54,256 nucleotides of DNA from a virus, in IMG/VR virus record IMGVR_UViG_3300030328_001943, positions 1-54,256 of that record. One strand, given 5' to 3'. This document shows positions 22,583 to 31,420 of this stretch, one piece after another. Both the position numbers and the translations under genes were made by a program. How positions within the stretch are numbered: position 1 is the stretch's first letter; each line of letters begins with the position of its first letter. Below the pieces are notes generated by a model that saw only the letters and a list, made by a program, of their open reading frames with translations, was not told the origin of the DNA and did not search any database.

Positions 22583-24702
22583 TAGTTGATTTGTTGGCCA
22601 CTTAAGTTAAACACAGGATTATTGATTGATTGTGCAGTTTGATTAAATTGCAAAAGTGGATTAGAAGGATCTGCCGCTAAAACTCTTTCTAACAAAGTCA
22701 TATTTTCAACGCCAAGAGCTCCTCTGCCTCTAAGCAACGGATCATTTAAAGTTCTATTTATAGATGATATAGTTCTTTTTCTGGTCCGTTGATTTGTTAT
22801 TAAACTATCTCTACTTGCTCTAAGTTTTTCTAATTGTTTTTGTGGCGCCGTTGTAAAATCCAATCCACCAAATATTCTATCAAGAATATCTCTGTCAACA
22901 TTTGATATAGTTTTACCAGACTCATTTAAAATATCTTTAATATTTCTTTGTTTGACTATTTCTATAAAGTTATCTATTTTTGTTGCATCAGACAATTCAG
23001 CTATTGGTATATTAAAAAAAGTTGCTGCTTCATCTTTAAATCTGTTAAATCTTCCCATTAATCCAGTTACTTTTGTACCATTCTTAACTGCATTATCAAA
23101 GAGTTCGATAGCTTGATTCATGAAGCTAATTGCTTGCTCACCACCTTCGTAATAACCTATTTCTTCATTTATTTGGGACTTTGCGTCATTAACTTTAAAC
23201 AAATCAGTAACTCCAAAATCTCCAGAAGATGCTTTTTCTTTAGCAATAATTTTTTTCAATTCTTTAGTTAAGTCTCTTTCTTCTTGTCTAATTTTTTCTG
23301 ATCTAGCTGCTTCAGTAGCTGCAAATGTTGCAGCAGCTCCAGATAAAGCATCAGTTAAATTATTGGCTTTTGATTGTGTTCCTAATGAAGAAAAGAATCT
23401 AGCTAAACCTCTACCATAATCTTTAGTTTCCAATTCTTTTGTTAGCTTATCGGATGACGGAGAAGGACCAGGAGCTGGTGTAATAACTTTTTCTTTGCCG
23501 TCTGCTCCAATAATACCAGCTAATTTTTGTGGATCTTTTGTACCTGCATCTTTTCCTTGAGTGCCAAAGTCTATAAGATCATCTGCTAATTTATTATCAT
23601 CAATATCTTCTTGTGTTACTTTTGTAGGATCTGTAGGCTTATCAACACCAAAATCTATTTTATCAGGATCTATTGGTTCTTCTGGTGGTGTTAAATTTTT
23701 GGCTACGACTACTGTTTCATCAGCTTCAGGTTCGTATTTAGTTGTTATGTCTTTTATTCCCTCTGTAATTTCATCTCTATCAGCTTTACCAACTAATTTT
23801 ATGCCTGGTATGTTTTGAACTTGAAACTCAGCTAAATCTTGCACGTTAAAGTCTTTACCTAAATCAATACCTCTAAAAACAGGATTTTCTTTAAATTCTT
23901 GTACTGCTCTCCCACCTTGAAAACTTTTTCCAAATTCAACTAATTTTCTTATAGCACCTTTACCTAAATCAAATGCACCATAAGCTGCAGTTTGTGCAAA
24001 TGATCCAAAATCTTCAGGTGTTTCTAAAAAACCCTCTTTTCCATATCCAAGTCTTTGCCTAAATTCATCATCTGGTACATCTAATTTACCAAATGGCTCA
24101 TCACCTTTTGCCCAATTTACAAGCACATTATCTATATCTCTAGACATAGTAGTACTAGGATCACTTGAATAAGCCAAATTCAATATTGGATAAATCTGCA
24201 TACCGTCAAGTATGCCTTTGTCTAAAAGTTCTTTGAAATTAGACGGGAGCTCGTAGATATTGCCTTTTACCATAATTCTATTTGAGCCAATATCTGCTTT
24301 GGTTGTTGGTGGTGTAAAGCTAGTGTCTTTACTTACAGGTATGATTGAATCTAGTGGGCCAGCTGGTGATTTAGACATACTTGCAATATCACCACTAAAA
24401 TCAGCCACCTCTGTTGTTGGAGCAACATTTTGACCACCTAATTCCTGTATACGATACAAAGGCACATCCAAACCTTGTTGAGCTAATTCAGATTGTATTT
24501 GACTTGCAGGCAATCCTCTATCAACTTTGCTTTGTATAAGTGGATCATAAATAGGATTACTAATTCTATCTCTAAATATTTGATCAACAGTCATGCCGCT
24601 GTTTAACATTTCTGCTTGTGCAATTGTTTCTGGGTTGGTTAAACCTGTTGGCAAACCACGCCTTTGACGTTCTCTGTTGATTGTTACAATTGCTAGTTCC
24701 AT
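22582..24702 (-). CDS. Large putative virion protein (706 aa)
   Basis: Unknown. The N-terminal 110 residues are helical with a repeated pattern (NRERQRRGLPTGL; SKVDRGLPASQIQSELAQQG). The middle (about residues 320-440) is rich in Asp, Pro and Lys and likely disordered. The C-terminal half is helical and charged. It abuts the 407-aa gene with no gap and shares one base with the 1068-aa gene. Grouped with its neighbours as a likely ejection or internal virion protein. Confidence 0.55.
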   Translation of the reverse strand: MELAIVTINRERQRRGLPTGLTNPETIAQAEMLNSGMTVDQIFRDRISNPIYDPLIQSKVDRGLPASQIQSELAQQGLDVPLYRIQELGGQNVAPTTEVADFSGDIASMSKSPAGPLDSIIPVSKDTSFTPPTTKADIGSNRIMVKGNIYELPSNFKELLDKGILDGMQIYPILNLAYSSDPSTTMSRDIDNVLVNWAKGDEPFGKLDVPDDEFRQRLGYGKEGFLETPEDFGSFAQTAAYGAFDLGKGAIRKLVEFGKSFQGGRAVQEFKENPVFRGIDLGKDFNVQDLAEFQVQNIPGIKLVGKADRDEITEGIKDITTKYEPEADETVVVAKNLTPPEEPIDPDKIDFGVDKPTDPTKVTQEDIDDNKLADDLIDFGTQGKDAGTKDPQKLAGIIGADGKEKVITPAPGPSPSSDKLTKELETKDYGRGLARFFSSLGTQSKANNLTDALSGAAATFAATEAARSEKIRQEERDLTKELKKIIAKEKASSGDFGVTDLFKVNDAKSQINEEIGYYEGGEQAISFMNQAIELFDNAVKNGTKVTGLMGRFNRFKDEAATFFNIPIAELSDATKIDNFIEIVKQRNIKDILNESGKTISNVDRDILDRIFGGLDFTTAPQKQLEKLRASRDSLITNQRTRKRTISSINRTLNDPLLRGRGALGVENMTLLERVLAADPSNPLLQFNQTAQSINNPVFNLSGQQIN

Positions 24703-25917
24703 TTAAGCGCCATATATGTTGGAGTATAAACCGCCATATAGACCTGCGGCACCTTGTAATCCAGCTGTAAGTGGATCTCTTGGTACTCCATATTGGCTTG
24801 AAATGGTAGCTGCAGATGAACGATATTGAGGTAGTAAGCCAGCAATACCTGATAAAGTTTGTAAAGGCCTTTGTTGTTGTCCCATTTGTTGTGCAAACTG
24901 TCTTTGGAATTGTGTTTCTTGAATACCTCTTGGTATCTGACCCAAACTTCTTAATTGATTTTGTTGGCTCTGAGCTAATTGCTGTTGGAAACCGCCAAGC
25001 TGTCCTAATTGTCCACCATACCCAGCTAACTGCGTACCTAAACCTGCAGCAGTTGATCCGCGTTGAGCACCTAAACCTAGCAAATCACCAGCAAACCCTC
25101 GTTGTGCTGATGCTTCAGTTCCACCAAGTCCAGCAATAGAACTGGCCAACTGTCTTTGTGCGTCTAGTTGCCTACCAAATTCACCCATACCTAATTGTTG
25201 GGCTCTTTCAAAGCCTCTACTTCTAATTCCTGATATTGCTTCTCCTAAACCTCTACCTAAGGCTCTTTGTCTTTCTGCTGCGCCAAGCCTTGCTCTAGAA
25301 CCAAAAGCAGATTCTCCACCTCTAGCTATATCTCCTGCTCTTTGTCTAATATCTTGTTGTGCTGAGGTTCTTAAAGCATCATCAATTGTTCTATCAATAA
25401 CTTGTTGCTCAAAAGGATTCATGAATTGTTGTGTGAACCTAGGGTCATAAGATAATCCAGATATATTTCTAAGTATGTCTCTGGATTCTCCTAAGGCTCC
25501 CTGAAGTCCTGTTAGGCCTGTGCCTAATATTTGTTCGGCTCTACCAAAATAAGGCTCCTGTAGACTCTCAGCTCGTCTAGATTGCTCTATTGCTTGGTTT
25601 ATTAAAGCTTGGTTTTGAGATAGAAATGGTGTAAATGATCCTATGCCTGCGCGAGCTTGATCTAATGCTGCTTGTTCTAAATCACTTATTTGTGCAGTTT
25701 GTTGTAAGGGTACATCTTGACTAATTAAATTGCCTGCAGCATCTCTGATTTGTTGTAAAAAACCTGGAGAGTCAGCGGTACCAAAATACAGTTGCGTTAA
25801 TCTAGGATCTCCTAATTGTTCATTAGCGGCTTGACCTTGCAATACTGGCGCAATAGGGGCAGCTCTAGTGTAATCACCACTAAAAGATTTTTTTAATCTA
25901 TCGTAAATATTAACCAT
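24703..25917 (-). CDS. Gln/Gly/Ala-rich putative ejection protein (404 aa)
   Basis: Unknown family. The composition is strikingly rich in Gln, Gly, Ala, Leu and Arg, with long helical stretches (RQRALGRGLGEAISGIRSRG, QQQLAQSQQNQLRSLGQI). This is typical of short-tailed-phage internal proteins that form or line an ejection channel. I prefer the ATG at 25917, which overlaps the upstream stop as ATGGTTAA; a TTG three codons earlier is an alternative. No strong ribosome-binding site, so translation probably depends on coupling. Confidence 0.55.
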   Translation of the reverse strand: MVNIYDRLKKSFSGDYTRAAPIAPVLQGQAANEQLGDPRLTQLYFGTADSPGFLQQIRDAAGNLISQDVPLQQTAQISDLEQAALDQARAGIGSFTPFLSQNQALINQAIEQSRRAESLQEPYFGRAEQILGTGLTGLQGALGESRDILRNISGLSYDPRFTQQFMNPFEQQVIDRTIDDALRTSAQQDIRQRAGDIARGGESAFGSRARLGAAERQRALGRGLGEAISGIRSRGFERAQQLGMGEFGRQLDAQRQLASSIAGLGGTEASAQRGFAGDLLGLGAQRGSTAAGLGTQLAGYGGQLGQLGGFQQQLAQSQQNQLRSLGQIPRGIQETQFQRQFAQQMGQQQRPLQTLSGIAGLLPQYRSSAATISSQYGVPRDPLTAGLQGAAGLYGGLYSNIYGA

Positions 25918-27340
25918 AGTTTTCAAATGTTTTCATTAATTTCATCATGTTATCTGCACCTTTTTCTCTACTTGGTTTGCCAGATACATTCATACTTAAT
26001 TTATCTTTACCAGTCTTAACTGTAAAAGCTCCAATACCTCTAACTGCTTTAGCAGTCATAACAAATTCACCATCACTCAGCATAGCAGGTATATCATCAC
26101 TTGTACCTGTGCCAGGACCTTCAGATTCTCCACCTTGCCTCATATCTAAAACTTTTTCTGCTTGGCCGCCATCTGCAAATCTTCTGACACCAACATCAAA
26201 ACCCATATTGCCACCAAAAGTTTGTGGCTGAGCTAAATCTGGTCTTATGCTTTGTCTTACATCTTGCATACCACCTGATGCTCTTTCTGCAGCCTCTTTA
26301 TTTAATTTGCCATAGCCTATAGCTAATGCTGCTATTGCAGGATCTATTATTGGGCCACGACCATCATCTGGTGTTTGAAAGGGTGACTTTAAGACATCTT
26401 CTATACCTCTAATAAATCCTGGCGTTCTTCTGCCAAAAAAACTGCCCTCTTGCACATTAGGTCCATAAACATCTTCTAGTCCACTTCTTCCACCTAATCC
26501 AATGGCATCTCCTATACCTTTAATAAATCCTGGGGTTTTGCCGCCAAAAAAAGAACCCTGCGATTGACCCATAAGTGCAGCATATTGACTTTTAACTTGA
26601 TCTGCTGGGTACATTTGCCCATCTTTACCTAAAATAAAACCCCTGCCGTTTATTTCTCTATAAGAATTTGGTTGAAATTGATTTAAAAAATCATTAGCAC
26701 TGTCGCCTCCAGATGTTCTTATAAATCCTCCTGTTGGCATCATATTTGGCATCTGTTGGCCTGCAGGCATCCCACCTCGCATTACTTGACTCATTATGCC
26801 TTTAGGCGAAAACATACTTCCTATTCCAGAAGTAATGGCGTCTTTTCCAAATGTTAAAGCACTACCTAATCCACCACCAGACCCTGCAGTTATAGCAGTT
26901 CCTACGTTACCCATACCAGGTATGCTGCCTACAAAACTACCAATACCGCTTGCAACATTACCTAAACCAACTTTACCTAATAATGATCCACCTACAGCGC
27001 CTAATGCTTGCCCTACACCTGGTATTAATACAGCAGCAGGTAATGCTACTTTTGCCACTTTTTTAACGGCATTTTTAACTTTTTTAAATACTTTGGATAA
27101 AAATCCAAATTCTGGTAATCCTGTATTTGGATTTATAATTGCTAGGCTGTTGCCTACTTCATATTCTTGAGGATTTAAACCAACATTTTTCATGTCGGTT
27201 TCGACCATCTGCCTTGTTTCTGGTCTAATGACTGGCGGTACAACCATTTCACCTTTAGCTACATGAACTAGCTGATTATCTTCGTTCCTGCCTAAGGCTG
27301 CTATACCTGTTAATTTTTTCTTCTCTGATGCACTAAGCAT
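25910..27340 (-). CDS. Gly-rich virion protein with tape-measure-like C-terminal motif (476 aa)
   Basis: The C-terminal region carries GPGTGTSDDIPAMLSDGEF followed by VMTAKAVRGIG. I know this motif from the C termini of phage tail tape-measure and other virion proteins; a related form (GEMVVPP) is at the N terminus. Residues about 78-180 are glycine-zipper hydrophobic segments (LPAAVLIPGVGQALGAVGG) that could insert in membrane. An internal duplication, GSFFGGKTPGFIKGIGD and GSFFGRRTPGFIRGIED, is visible in the DNA near 26410-26450 and 26522-26560. An ejection or tail-associated role is likely. Confidence 0.6.
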   Translation of the reverse strand: MLSASEKKKLTGIAALGRNEDNQLVHVAKGEMVVPPVIRPETRQMVETDMKNVGLNPQEYEVGNSLAIINPNTGLPEFGFLSKVFKKVKNAVKKVAKVALPAAVLIPGVGQALGAVGGSLLGKVGLGNVASGIGSFVGSIPGMGNVGTAITAGSGGGLGSALTFGKDAITSGIGSMFSPKGIMSQVMRGGMPAGQQMPNMMPTGGFIRTSGGDSANDFLNQFQPNSYREINGRGFILGKDGQMYPADQVKSQYAALMGQSQGSFFGGKTPGFIKGIGDAIGLGGRSGLEDVYGPNVQEGSFFGRRTPGFIRGIEDVLKSPFQTPDDGRGPIIDPAIAALAIGYGKLNKEAAERASGGMQDVRQSIRPDLAQPQTFGGNMGFDVGVRRFADGGQAEKVLDMRQGGESEGPGTGTSDDIPAMLSDGEFVMTAKAVRGIGAFTVKTGKDKLSMNVSGKPSREKGADNMMKLMKTFENYG

Positions 27341-27355
27341 TTATAACCTCATGTT

Positions 27356-27664
27356 TTATGTAGTTACAGTAACTGATCCTACACTTCCTGTTGCAGATAA
27401 TCCTGTTAAGTAAGTACGGTGGCTGGTTAAATCAATAAATTCAGTACCGTCAAATACTTGCAACACCTCATTAGTGGTATTGAATATAAGCGTACCTCTA
27501 TTAAAATTTAGAGAATCACGTTCAGTAGTTGATAATTGTATTGTATTATCAGGGTCTACTGCTCCCAAGTTTATCTCTAAAATGCGAACAAGTCTATTAA
27601 ATAGTTCAACTGAAACTGTGTCGCCTACAGCTATAGGTAGCTGAGAGGGTAGCAGTTTGCTCAT
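27356..27664 (-). CDS. Small tail-associated protein (102 aa)
   Basis: It is predicted beta-rich after an N-terminal helix (VELFNRLVRILEINLGAV). The middle TLIFNTTNEVLQVFDGTEFI resembles the short beta repeats often found at tail-fiber or knob ends, and the end is Ser/Thr/Val-rich. It overlaps the gp10-like gene by 4 bases and lies between it and the ejection proteins, so a tail tip or plug role is possible. Confidence 0.5.
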   Translation of the reverse strand: MSKLLPSQLPIAVGDTVSVELFNRLVRILEINLGAVDPDNTIQLSTTERDSLNFNRGTLIFNTTNEVLQVFDGTEFIDLTSHRTYLTGLSATGSVGSVTVTT

Positions 27665-29535
27665 CTTCTACCGTCTTGTTTTACATCCATACGGGTTGCG
27701 CCTAAACGCCACCCTACTGATAGATTGCCGTCATTAGTAGCGTCATCATTTGATTCAAGTCGCAAAACTGCCTGTCTGCCTCGGGCTCTAACGTGTAATT
27801 GATTTGTGTCACTTTTTACTTCGCTAGTAGATTTAGTGGTTAAACTTGAACCATTTGCATTTCTAGTTTTTACAATTAAATTTACTGAGCAATTATTGGA
27901 ATCTTCTATAAATCTTACATCAGGCAATATTCTGCGAATAAATTGGAAATTGTTGCCATCTCCTATATCAAAATCTGAGCTTTCAATAAATACACCAGTC
28001 ATAGGCGAACCATCATCATTAAAACCTATTTCATGTTGAAATAAATAACTGTTAGCAGTAGCTTGAGGAAATGATTCAACACCTGAATCCAGCCAAGCAG
28101 TTCTCACTAACTGACCGTAATACCAAACTTTATCTTGATAGTTATAAATCACATATCTATCTATTTCCGTAGAACTTGCAGACGGATAGAACCAACCTAC
28201 TTCATTTTCTTTGGTGTTTGTAAAAGCATGTATCTTAAAAGATTGACTTTCATTTATATCTGAAAAAACATAATTTAATACATTACAAGGTAACTTTTGA
28301 ACCGTACCGTTATAAATATAAAAATTATCGTAAGACATAAAATATATGCCTTGTGGTGCAGTTATAGCACCTTTTGGTGATATTAAACCTGTAGCTTCGT
28401 TAATAAGGTTTACTGCAAATGTAAATGGTGGGCCAACAAAACGCATACTGTAAACTGAAGTATCAGTAAATATAACAATTTCTTGTCTAGCTTTGACAGC
28501 GCCTATAATTAAAGATCCAGAAGAAAGACGTAAAGATCCAGCAGTATTAGTAATTTTTGGCTCAAAATCTAATTCATTTTCTTGATCACTAAAAGCAATC
28601 AACATAGGATCTATAGTTCCTGTTCTTGCAGTACCGCCTGCATTTAGTGGATCTGCTCCCAAAATAATTAAATGTCTATCAATTTCTGATGTTATAACTT
28701 GTAATCCTTTTGTAGGAACAAGATTGGCTCCTGATCTGCCAGATAAAGAAACGGCTCTTGTTGTTAAACCATCACTTTCTATCCACTCAAAAATACCTGC
28801 ACCCCTGGGATTAATAACTAAATTTTCGCCAAAATTATCGTGTGTCCATAATCTGAGCTGATTTACAGATGATATGCTTGTAGAAGATCCCCAAGTCCCA
28901 TCACCCCAAGAACTTACACCCCAACCAGTAGATGCCACAAAAACATCTAAGCCAGTATTAATTTGATATGCACCTACAACAGAACTACCACCATTACCTG
29001 TATCGCTTGAATTAGCAGTAACTGTTACTCCGCTAGTATTTTTAGCTTCTATAGTATAGCTATTAGCATTTACTATAGTTGCTATTTGATATTCTTGATT
29101 GAGAACTGCAGAGTTTATATTACCGCCAAGACTTGATGCTCCAGAAAATGTAACGAAATCATTCTTAACAGCCCCATGTGCTGTATCAGCTACGGTTATG
29201 GTTGCATCTCCATTTGATGCAGAAAATGTTACATCTCCTGCGCCAGTAGTAAGTCTTATAGGCGTTACATCATTAAAATTATTACCTTCTTTGATGTAAT
29301 ATTTTAAGTTAGTGCCAATTCCTAGATACTTGGCACCATCTAAAGCAATCCAATTATGTAATGCTCTAGATGTTCCCAGATATGTATTTGTGCTTAGTTT
29401 TTCCCATCCACCAAATTTTTCAGGTCTGCCACTGCGAAACCTAATTAAATTACAATCAAACCAACCTCCCTCATTATCGTATTGAGTTCCTTCTCTAACG
29501 ATACCTGGTCTAAATGTAATTTTGTTAATAGGCAT
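27661..29535 (-). CDS. P22 gp10-like tail/packaged-DNA stabilisation protein (624 aa)
   Basis: The start, MPINKITFRPGIVREGTQYD followed by GGWFDCNLIRFRSGRPEKFG, and the closing WRLGATRMDVKQDGRR match the tail-accessory propeller proteins of P22-like and many marine short-tailed phages. A DNA-facing hub between portal/adaptor and needle is the usual place. Residues about 90-200 look like an inserted Ig-like beta domain (FSASNGDATITVADTAHG). The rest is beta-propeller-like. Length exceeds P22 gp10 (about 470 aa) because of the insert. Confidence 0.65.
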   Translation of the reverse strand: MPINKITFRPGIVREGTQYDNEGGWFDCNLIRFRSGRPEKFGGWEKLSTNTYLGTSRALHNWIALDGAKYLGIGTNLKYYIKEGNNFNDVTPIRLTTGAGDVTFSASNGDATITVADTAHGAVKNDFVTFSGASSLGGNINSAVLNQEYQIATIVNANSYTIEAKNTSGVTVTANSSDTGNGGSSVVGAYQINTGLDVFVASTGWGVSSWGDGTWGSSTSISSVNQLRLWTHDNFGENLVINPRGAGIFEWIESDGLTTRAVSLSGRSGANLVPTKGLQVITSEIDRHLIILGADPLNAGGTARTGTIDPMLIAFSDQENELDFEPKITNTAGSLRLSSGSLIIGAVKARQEIVIFTDTSVYSMRFVGPPFTFAVNLINEATGLISPKGAITAPQGIYFMSYDNFYIYNGTVQKLPCNVLNYVFSDINESQSFKIHAFTNTKENEVGWFYPSASSTEIDRYVIYNYQDKVWYYGQLVRTAWLDSGVESFPQATANSYLFQHEIGFNDDGSPMTGVFIESSDFDIGDGNNFQFIRRILPDVRFIEDSNNCSVNLIVKTRNANGSSLTTKSTSEVKSDTNQLHVRARGRQAVLRLESNDDATNDGNLSVGWRLGATRMDVKQDGRR

Positions 29536-29979
29536 CTATACTTCTGTCCAATCCTTGCCTTCAAACAATAAAGCTTCTGCTTCTCGTCTACGAATAAGAC
29601 CATCGTTTATAACGCCACTTACTTTGTTCCAACGCTTTAGTTGATTAGGCACTTCTTCGTAATCTTTTTCATTTAAAACTTTTAACATAGTGCTTTCATG
29701 CAGATTGGTTGAGCCTAGATTATATGTCCAAGAAACTAAAGCATCGAACTGACATTGTTCTAAATTCACTTTAATTGCTTTTTCTACATATTCGCAGTAT
29801 TCATCTAATTCATTAAGCAACATATTGTCTGCTTGTTCTTTGGATATAGTCATACCTTCTCTAACATTTTTTGTATGTCCATATCCTATTGTCCAAACTC
29901 CTGCTGGACATTTATAAGCCTCTAATTCGCAACCTTCAAATTTTTTAATTAATGATAAGCCTTCGTTTGATATATTCAT
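29536..29979 (-). CDS. Phage lysozyme, GH24 (endolysin)
   Basis: The enzyme cuts peptidoglycan between N-acetylmuramic acid and N-acetylglucosamine. ISNEGLSLIKKFEGCELEAY, followed by GVWTIGYGHT, is the T4-type active-site region: Glu of KFEG, then Cys where Asp is common, then Thr of WTIGYG, in an E-8aa-C-5aa-T arrangement. NLEQCQFDALVSWTYNLGS and GLIRRREAEALLF complete the fold. I take the ATG at 29979 (GGGGGGAT upstream); the frame extends into the nuclease gene without family similarity. There is no signal peptide, so a holin is needed for export. Confidence 0.9.
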   Translation of the reverse strand: MNISNEGLSLIKKFEGCELEAYKCPAGVWTIGYGHTKNVREGMTISKEQADNMLLNELDEYCEYVEKAIKVNLEQCQFDALVSWTYNLGSTNLHESTMLKVLNEKDYEEVPNQLKRWNKVSGVINDGLIRRREAEALLFEGKDWTEV

Positions 29980-29980
29980 T

Positions 29981-30361
29981 TTAATAATCCCCCCAAACTT
30001 TTGTTTTTTTACCACCCCAGTATTCAACTGCATGGCCTTCGTTAATAAGCATTTGGCAAATGTCATCATTATTTTCTGTGTAAGGAATCGCAAGTATTCT
30101 GCCATATTTACCTTTGCCCAATGATTTAATTGTTATAGATCCTGCACATAACTCAATTAACCTGTCTTTAGCCGCTAACCCAAGTTTTTTTTCTGCTAAA
30201 TCTCGGGTCCTTGACTCAGGGGTGTCTATGCCTGCCAACCTGCAGCGTTGTTTATGCAAACGAACATCAAATCCTAAGTCAAGGGTAACATCAATAGTAT
30301 CGCCATCAACCACTCTTTCAACGGTTGCTTTGTATACATATGGTTCTGGTTTACTGCTCAT
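29981..30361 (-). CDS. Thermonuclease-like (SNase) protein
   Basis: This 126-aa OB-fold nuclease of the staphylococcal nuclease family shows VERVVDGDTIDVTLDLGF, RLAGIDTPESRTRD with the catalytic Arg and Glu, and GKYGRILAIPY with the second Arg. It has no signal peptide. SNase genes recur in marine phages, where host-DNA recycling is a plausible role. It sits inside the lysis cassette, overlapping the putative o-spanin by 11 bases and ending 1 base before the lysozyme start. Confidence 0.88.
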   Translation of the reverse strand: MSSKPEPYVYKATVERVVDGDTIDVTLDLGFDVRLHKQRCRLAGIDTPESRTRDLAEKKLGLAAKDRLIELCAGSITIKSLGKGKYGRILAIPYTENNDDICQMLINEGHAVEYWGGKKTKVWGDY

Positions 30362-30734
30362 CTTTATTAGTAGTTACCTTTCTATAATACACAACCACGT
30401 CTTTTAGTTCTGTAATATATCTTTTTATCTCTTGCATATTGTAAGCCATAACTTCGTAATCAGGAATTGTCATAGCTAGAAAGACCAACTCGCCTTCTTG
30501 TTTTTCTATTCTTTCAAGCTGTTCTTCCCAATTTTCAGGCGTTACTGTAATCCACTGCAATTCTTTAAGATCTATTTCTCTAGGCATAATAGGTTGTACT
30601 ATTTGCCTTTCAATAGGTTTAGCAGAGACTTGTATCTGTTTAGTTGGCAGTAGGCTGCAACTGCAAGCCATTATCAAGACTATCAACAGTGGTGCTGATT
30701 TTCTCAATATCTTCCATAATGTGTTTTGTACCAT
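30351..30734 (-). CDS. Putative outer-membrane spanin lipoprotein (Rz1-like, 127 aa)
   Basis: The N terminus (LRKSAPLLIVLIMACSCSLL) is a lipoprotein signal with an IMAC lipobox and Cys near residue 24. Lipid-anchored in the outer membrane, it would pair with the i-spanin to fuse membranes at lysis. Its start lies inside the i-spanin gene in another frame, with a 95-base overlap, the classic Rz/Rz1 layout. A good ribosome-binding site (AAAGGAAAATAAATA) precedes the ATG. It is longer than most Rz1 proteins, with a charged helical C-terminal half. Confidence 0.65.
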   Translation of the reverse strand: MVQNTLWKILRKSAPLLIVLIMACSCSLLPTKQIQVSAKPIERQIVQPIMPREIDLKELQWITVTPENWEEQLERIEKQEGELVFLAMTIPDYEVMAYNMQEIKRYITELKDVVVYYRKVTTNKDEQ

Positions 30735-31035
30735 TATTTATTTTCCTTTCCATTTCAACTGGGTCAGCCAATATTTTTGAGGCTAACTCATAATTTTGTA
30801 TAAACTGTGTATATCTATTTAATTCTCTTTGGGCTATTTGACTTTTAACACTTAAGTCTTGGAGTTGTTTAGTTTGCAATTCAAAATCTGCCTGCAAGCT
30901 TTTTATGGTTTCTTCTTGCGTAGATACAGCGCCCTCTAAAACAGCATTATTAGTTTGCAGTATTTGGTTTTGGCTATACAAGTAGTAAGAAAGTGCAAGC
31001 AAAACTAAAACTATACCCATTAAAACCTTACTCAT
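30640..31035 (-). CDS. Putative inner-membrane spanin (Rz-like, 131 aa)
   Basis: MSKVLMGIVLVLLALSYYLY is an N-terminal membrane anchor followed by a long periplasmic coiled coil (TQEETIKSLQADFELQTKQL), the defining layout of i-spanins. I chose the ATG at 31035, which overlaps the upstream lipoprotein stop as ATGAGTAA; the upstream frame gives 29 unlikely residues. It would connect to the overlapping o-spanin across the periplasm in the last step of lysis. Confidence 0.7.
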   Translation of the reverse strand: MSKVLMGIVLVLLALSYYLYSQNQILQTNNAVLEGAVSTQEETIKSLQADFELQTKQLQDLSVKSQIAQRELNRYTQFIQNYELASKILADPVEMERKINNGTKHIMEDIEKISTTVDSLDNGLQLQPTAN

Positions 31036-31240
31036 TATCCATACACCAATTCCAAGCATCGTGATCCTGGTATAAAAATGCCTGGCATTTTTTATATTTT
31101 TCTCGCCATTTATCAGAGTCAAACTTATCGTTCCACTCTAGGCTAGAGTTTTCTGCTATGGGTATAAATTTAGATGGAGTTGAACAACTTATTAAAAAGA
31201 TGCTTGTTAATCCTGCAAGCAATACTTTAGACATGCACAT
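31028..31240 (-). CDS. Small lipoprotein (70 aa) of the lysis cassette
   Basis: MCMSKVLLAGLTSIFLISCS has a lipobox (LISC) after a short hydrophobic segment, so the mature part is a lipid-anchored peptide of about 50 residues. That part is acidic and Trp-rich (EWNDKFDSDKWREKY, DHDAWNWCMDNE). The start at 31240 follows the upstream stop directly; an ATG nine codons earlier is possible. It may be an accessory or alternative o-spanin, because it immediately precedes the i-spanin, or an envelope protein with another role. Confidence 0.55.
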   Translation of the reverse strand: MCMSKVLLAGLTSIFLISCSTPSKFIPIAENSSLEWNDKFDSDKWREKYKKCQAFLYQDHDAWNWCMDNE

Positions 31241-31241
31241 G

Positions 31242-31418
31242 TTAATGTAATATTTTTTCTTTTTCATTTTCTGTAATTACTATGTCGGTAAGCTCTCCAA
31301 GAACAATATAACCGTTTACTTCTGCAACTGTTTCAGCTTCCTTTATATTATTTGCATGTATATTCGGGCCTTCGTATTCTTTTTCATCATGTGTAAATTT
31401 AGTAATAAAAATTTTCAC
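31242..31418 (-). CDS. Small protein (58 aa), paralog of the 64-aa gene next to terL
   Basis: This GTG-started frame, beginning KIFITKFTHDEKEYEGPNIH, aligns along its length with the 64-aa protein at 53615-53809. Shared features are an N-terminal strand with FIT, a central GP, an A-x-x-x-x-E-A helix and a closing V-x-L/V-G-E-L/I. AGGG lies 5 nt before the GTG, and the gene starts 2 bases after the 115-aa stop. Function unknown. Confidence 0.6.
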   Translation of the reverse strand: MKIFITKFTHDEKEYEGPNIHANNIKEAETVAEVNGYIVLGELTDIVITENEKEKILH

Positions 31419-31420
31419 TT

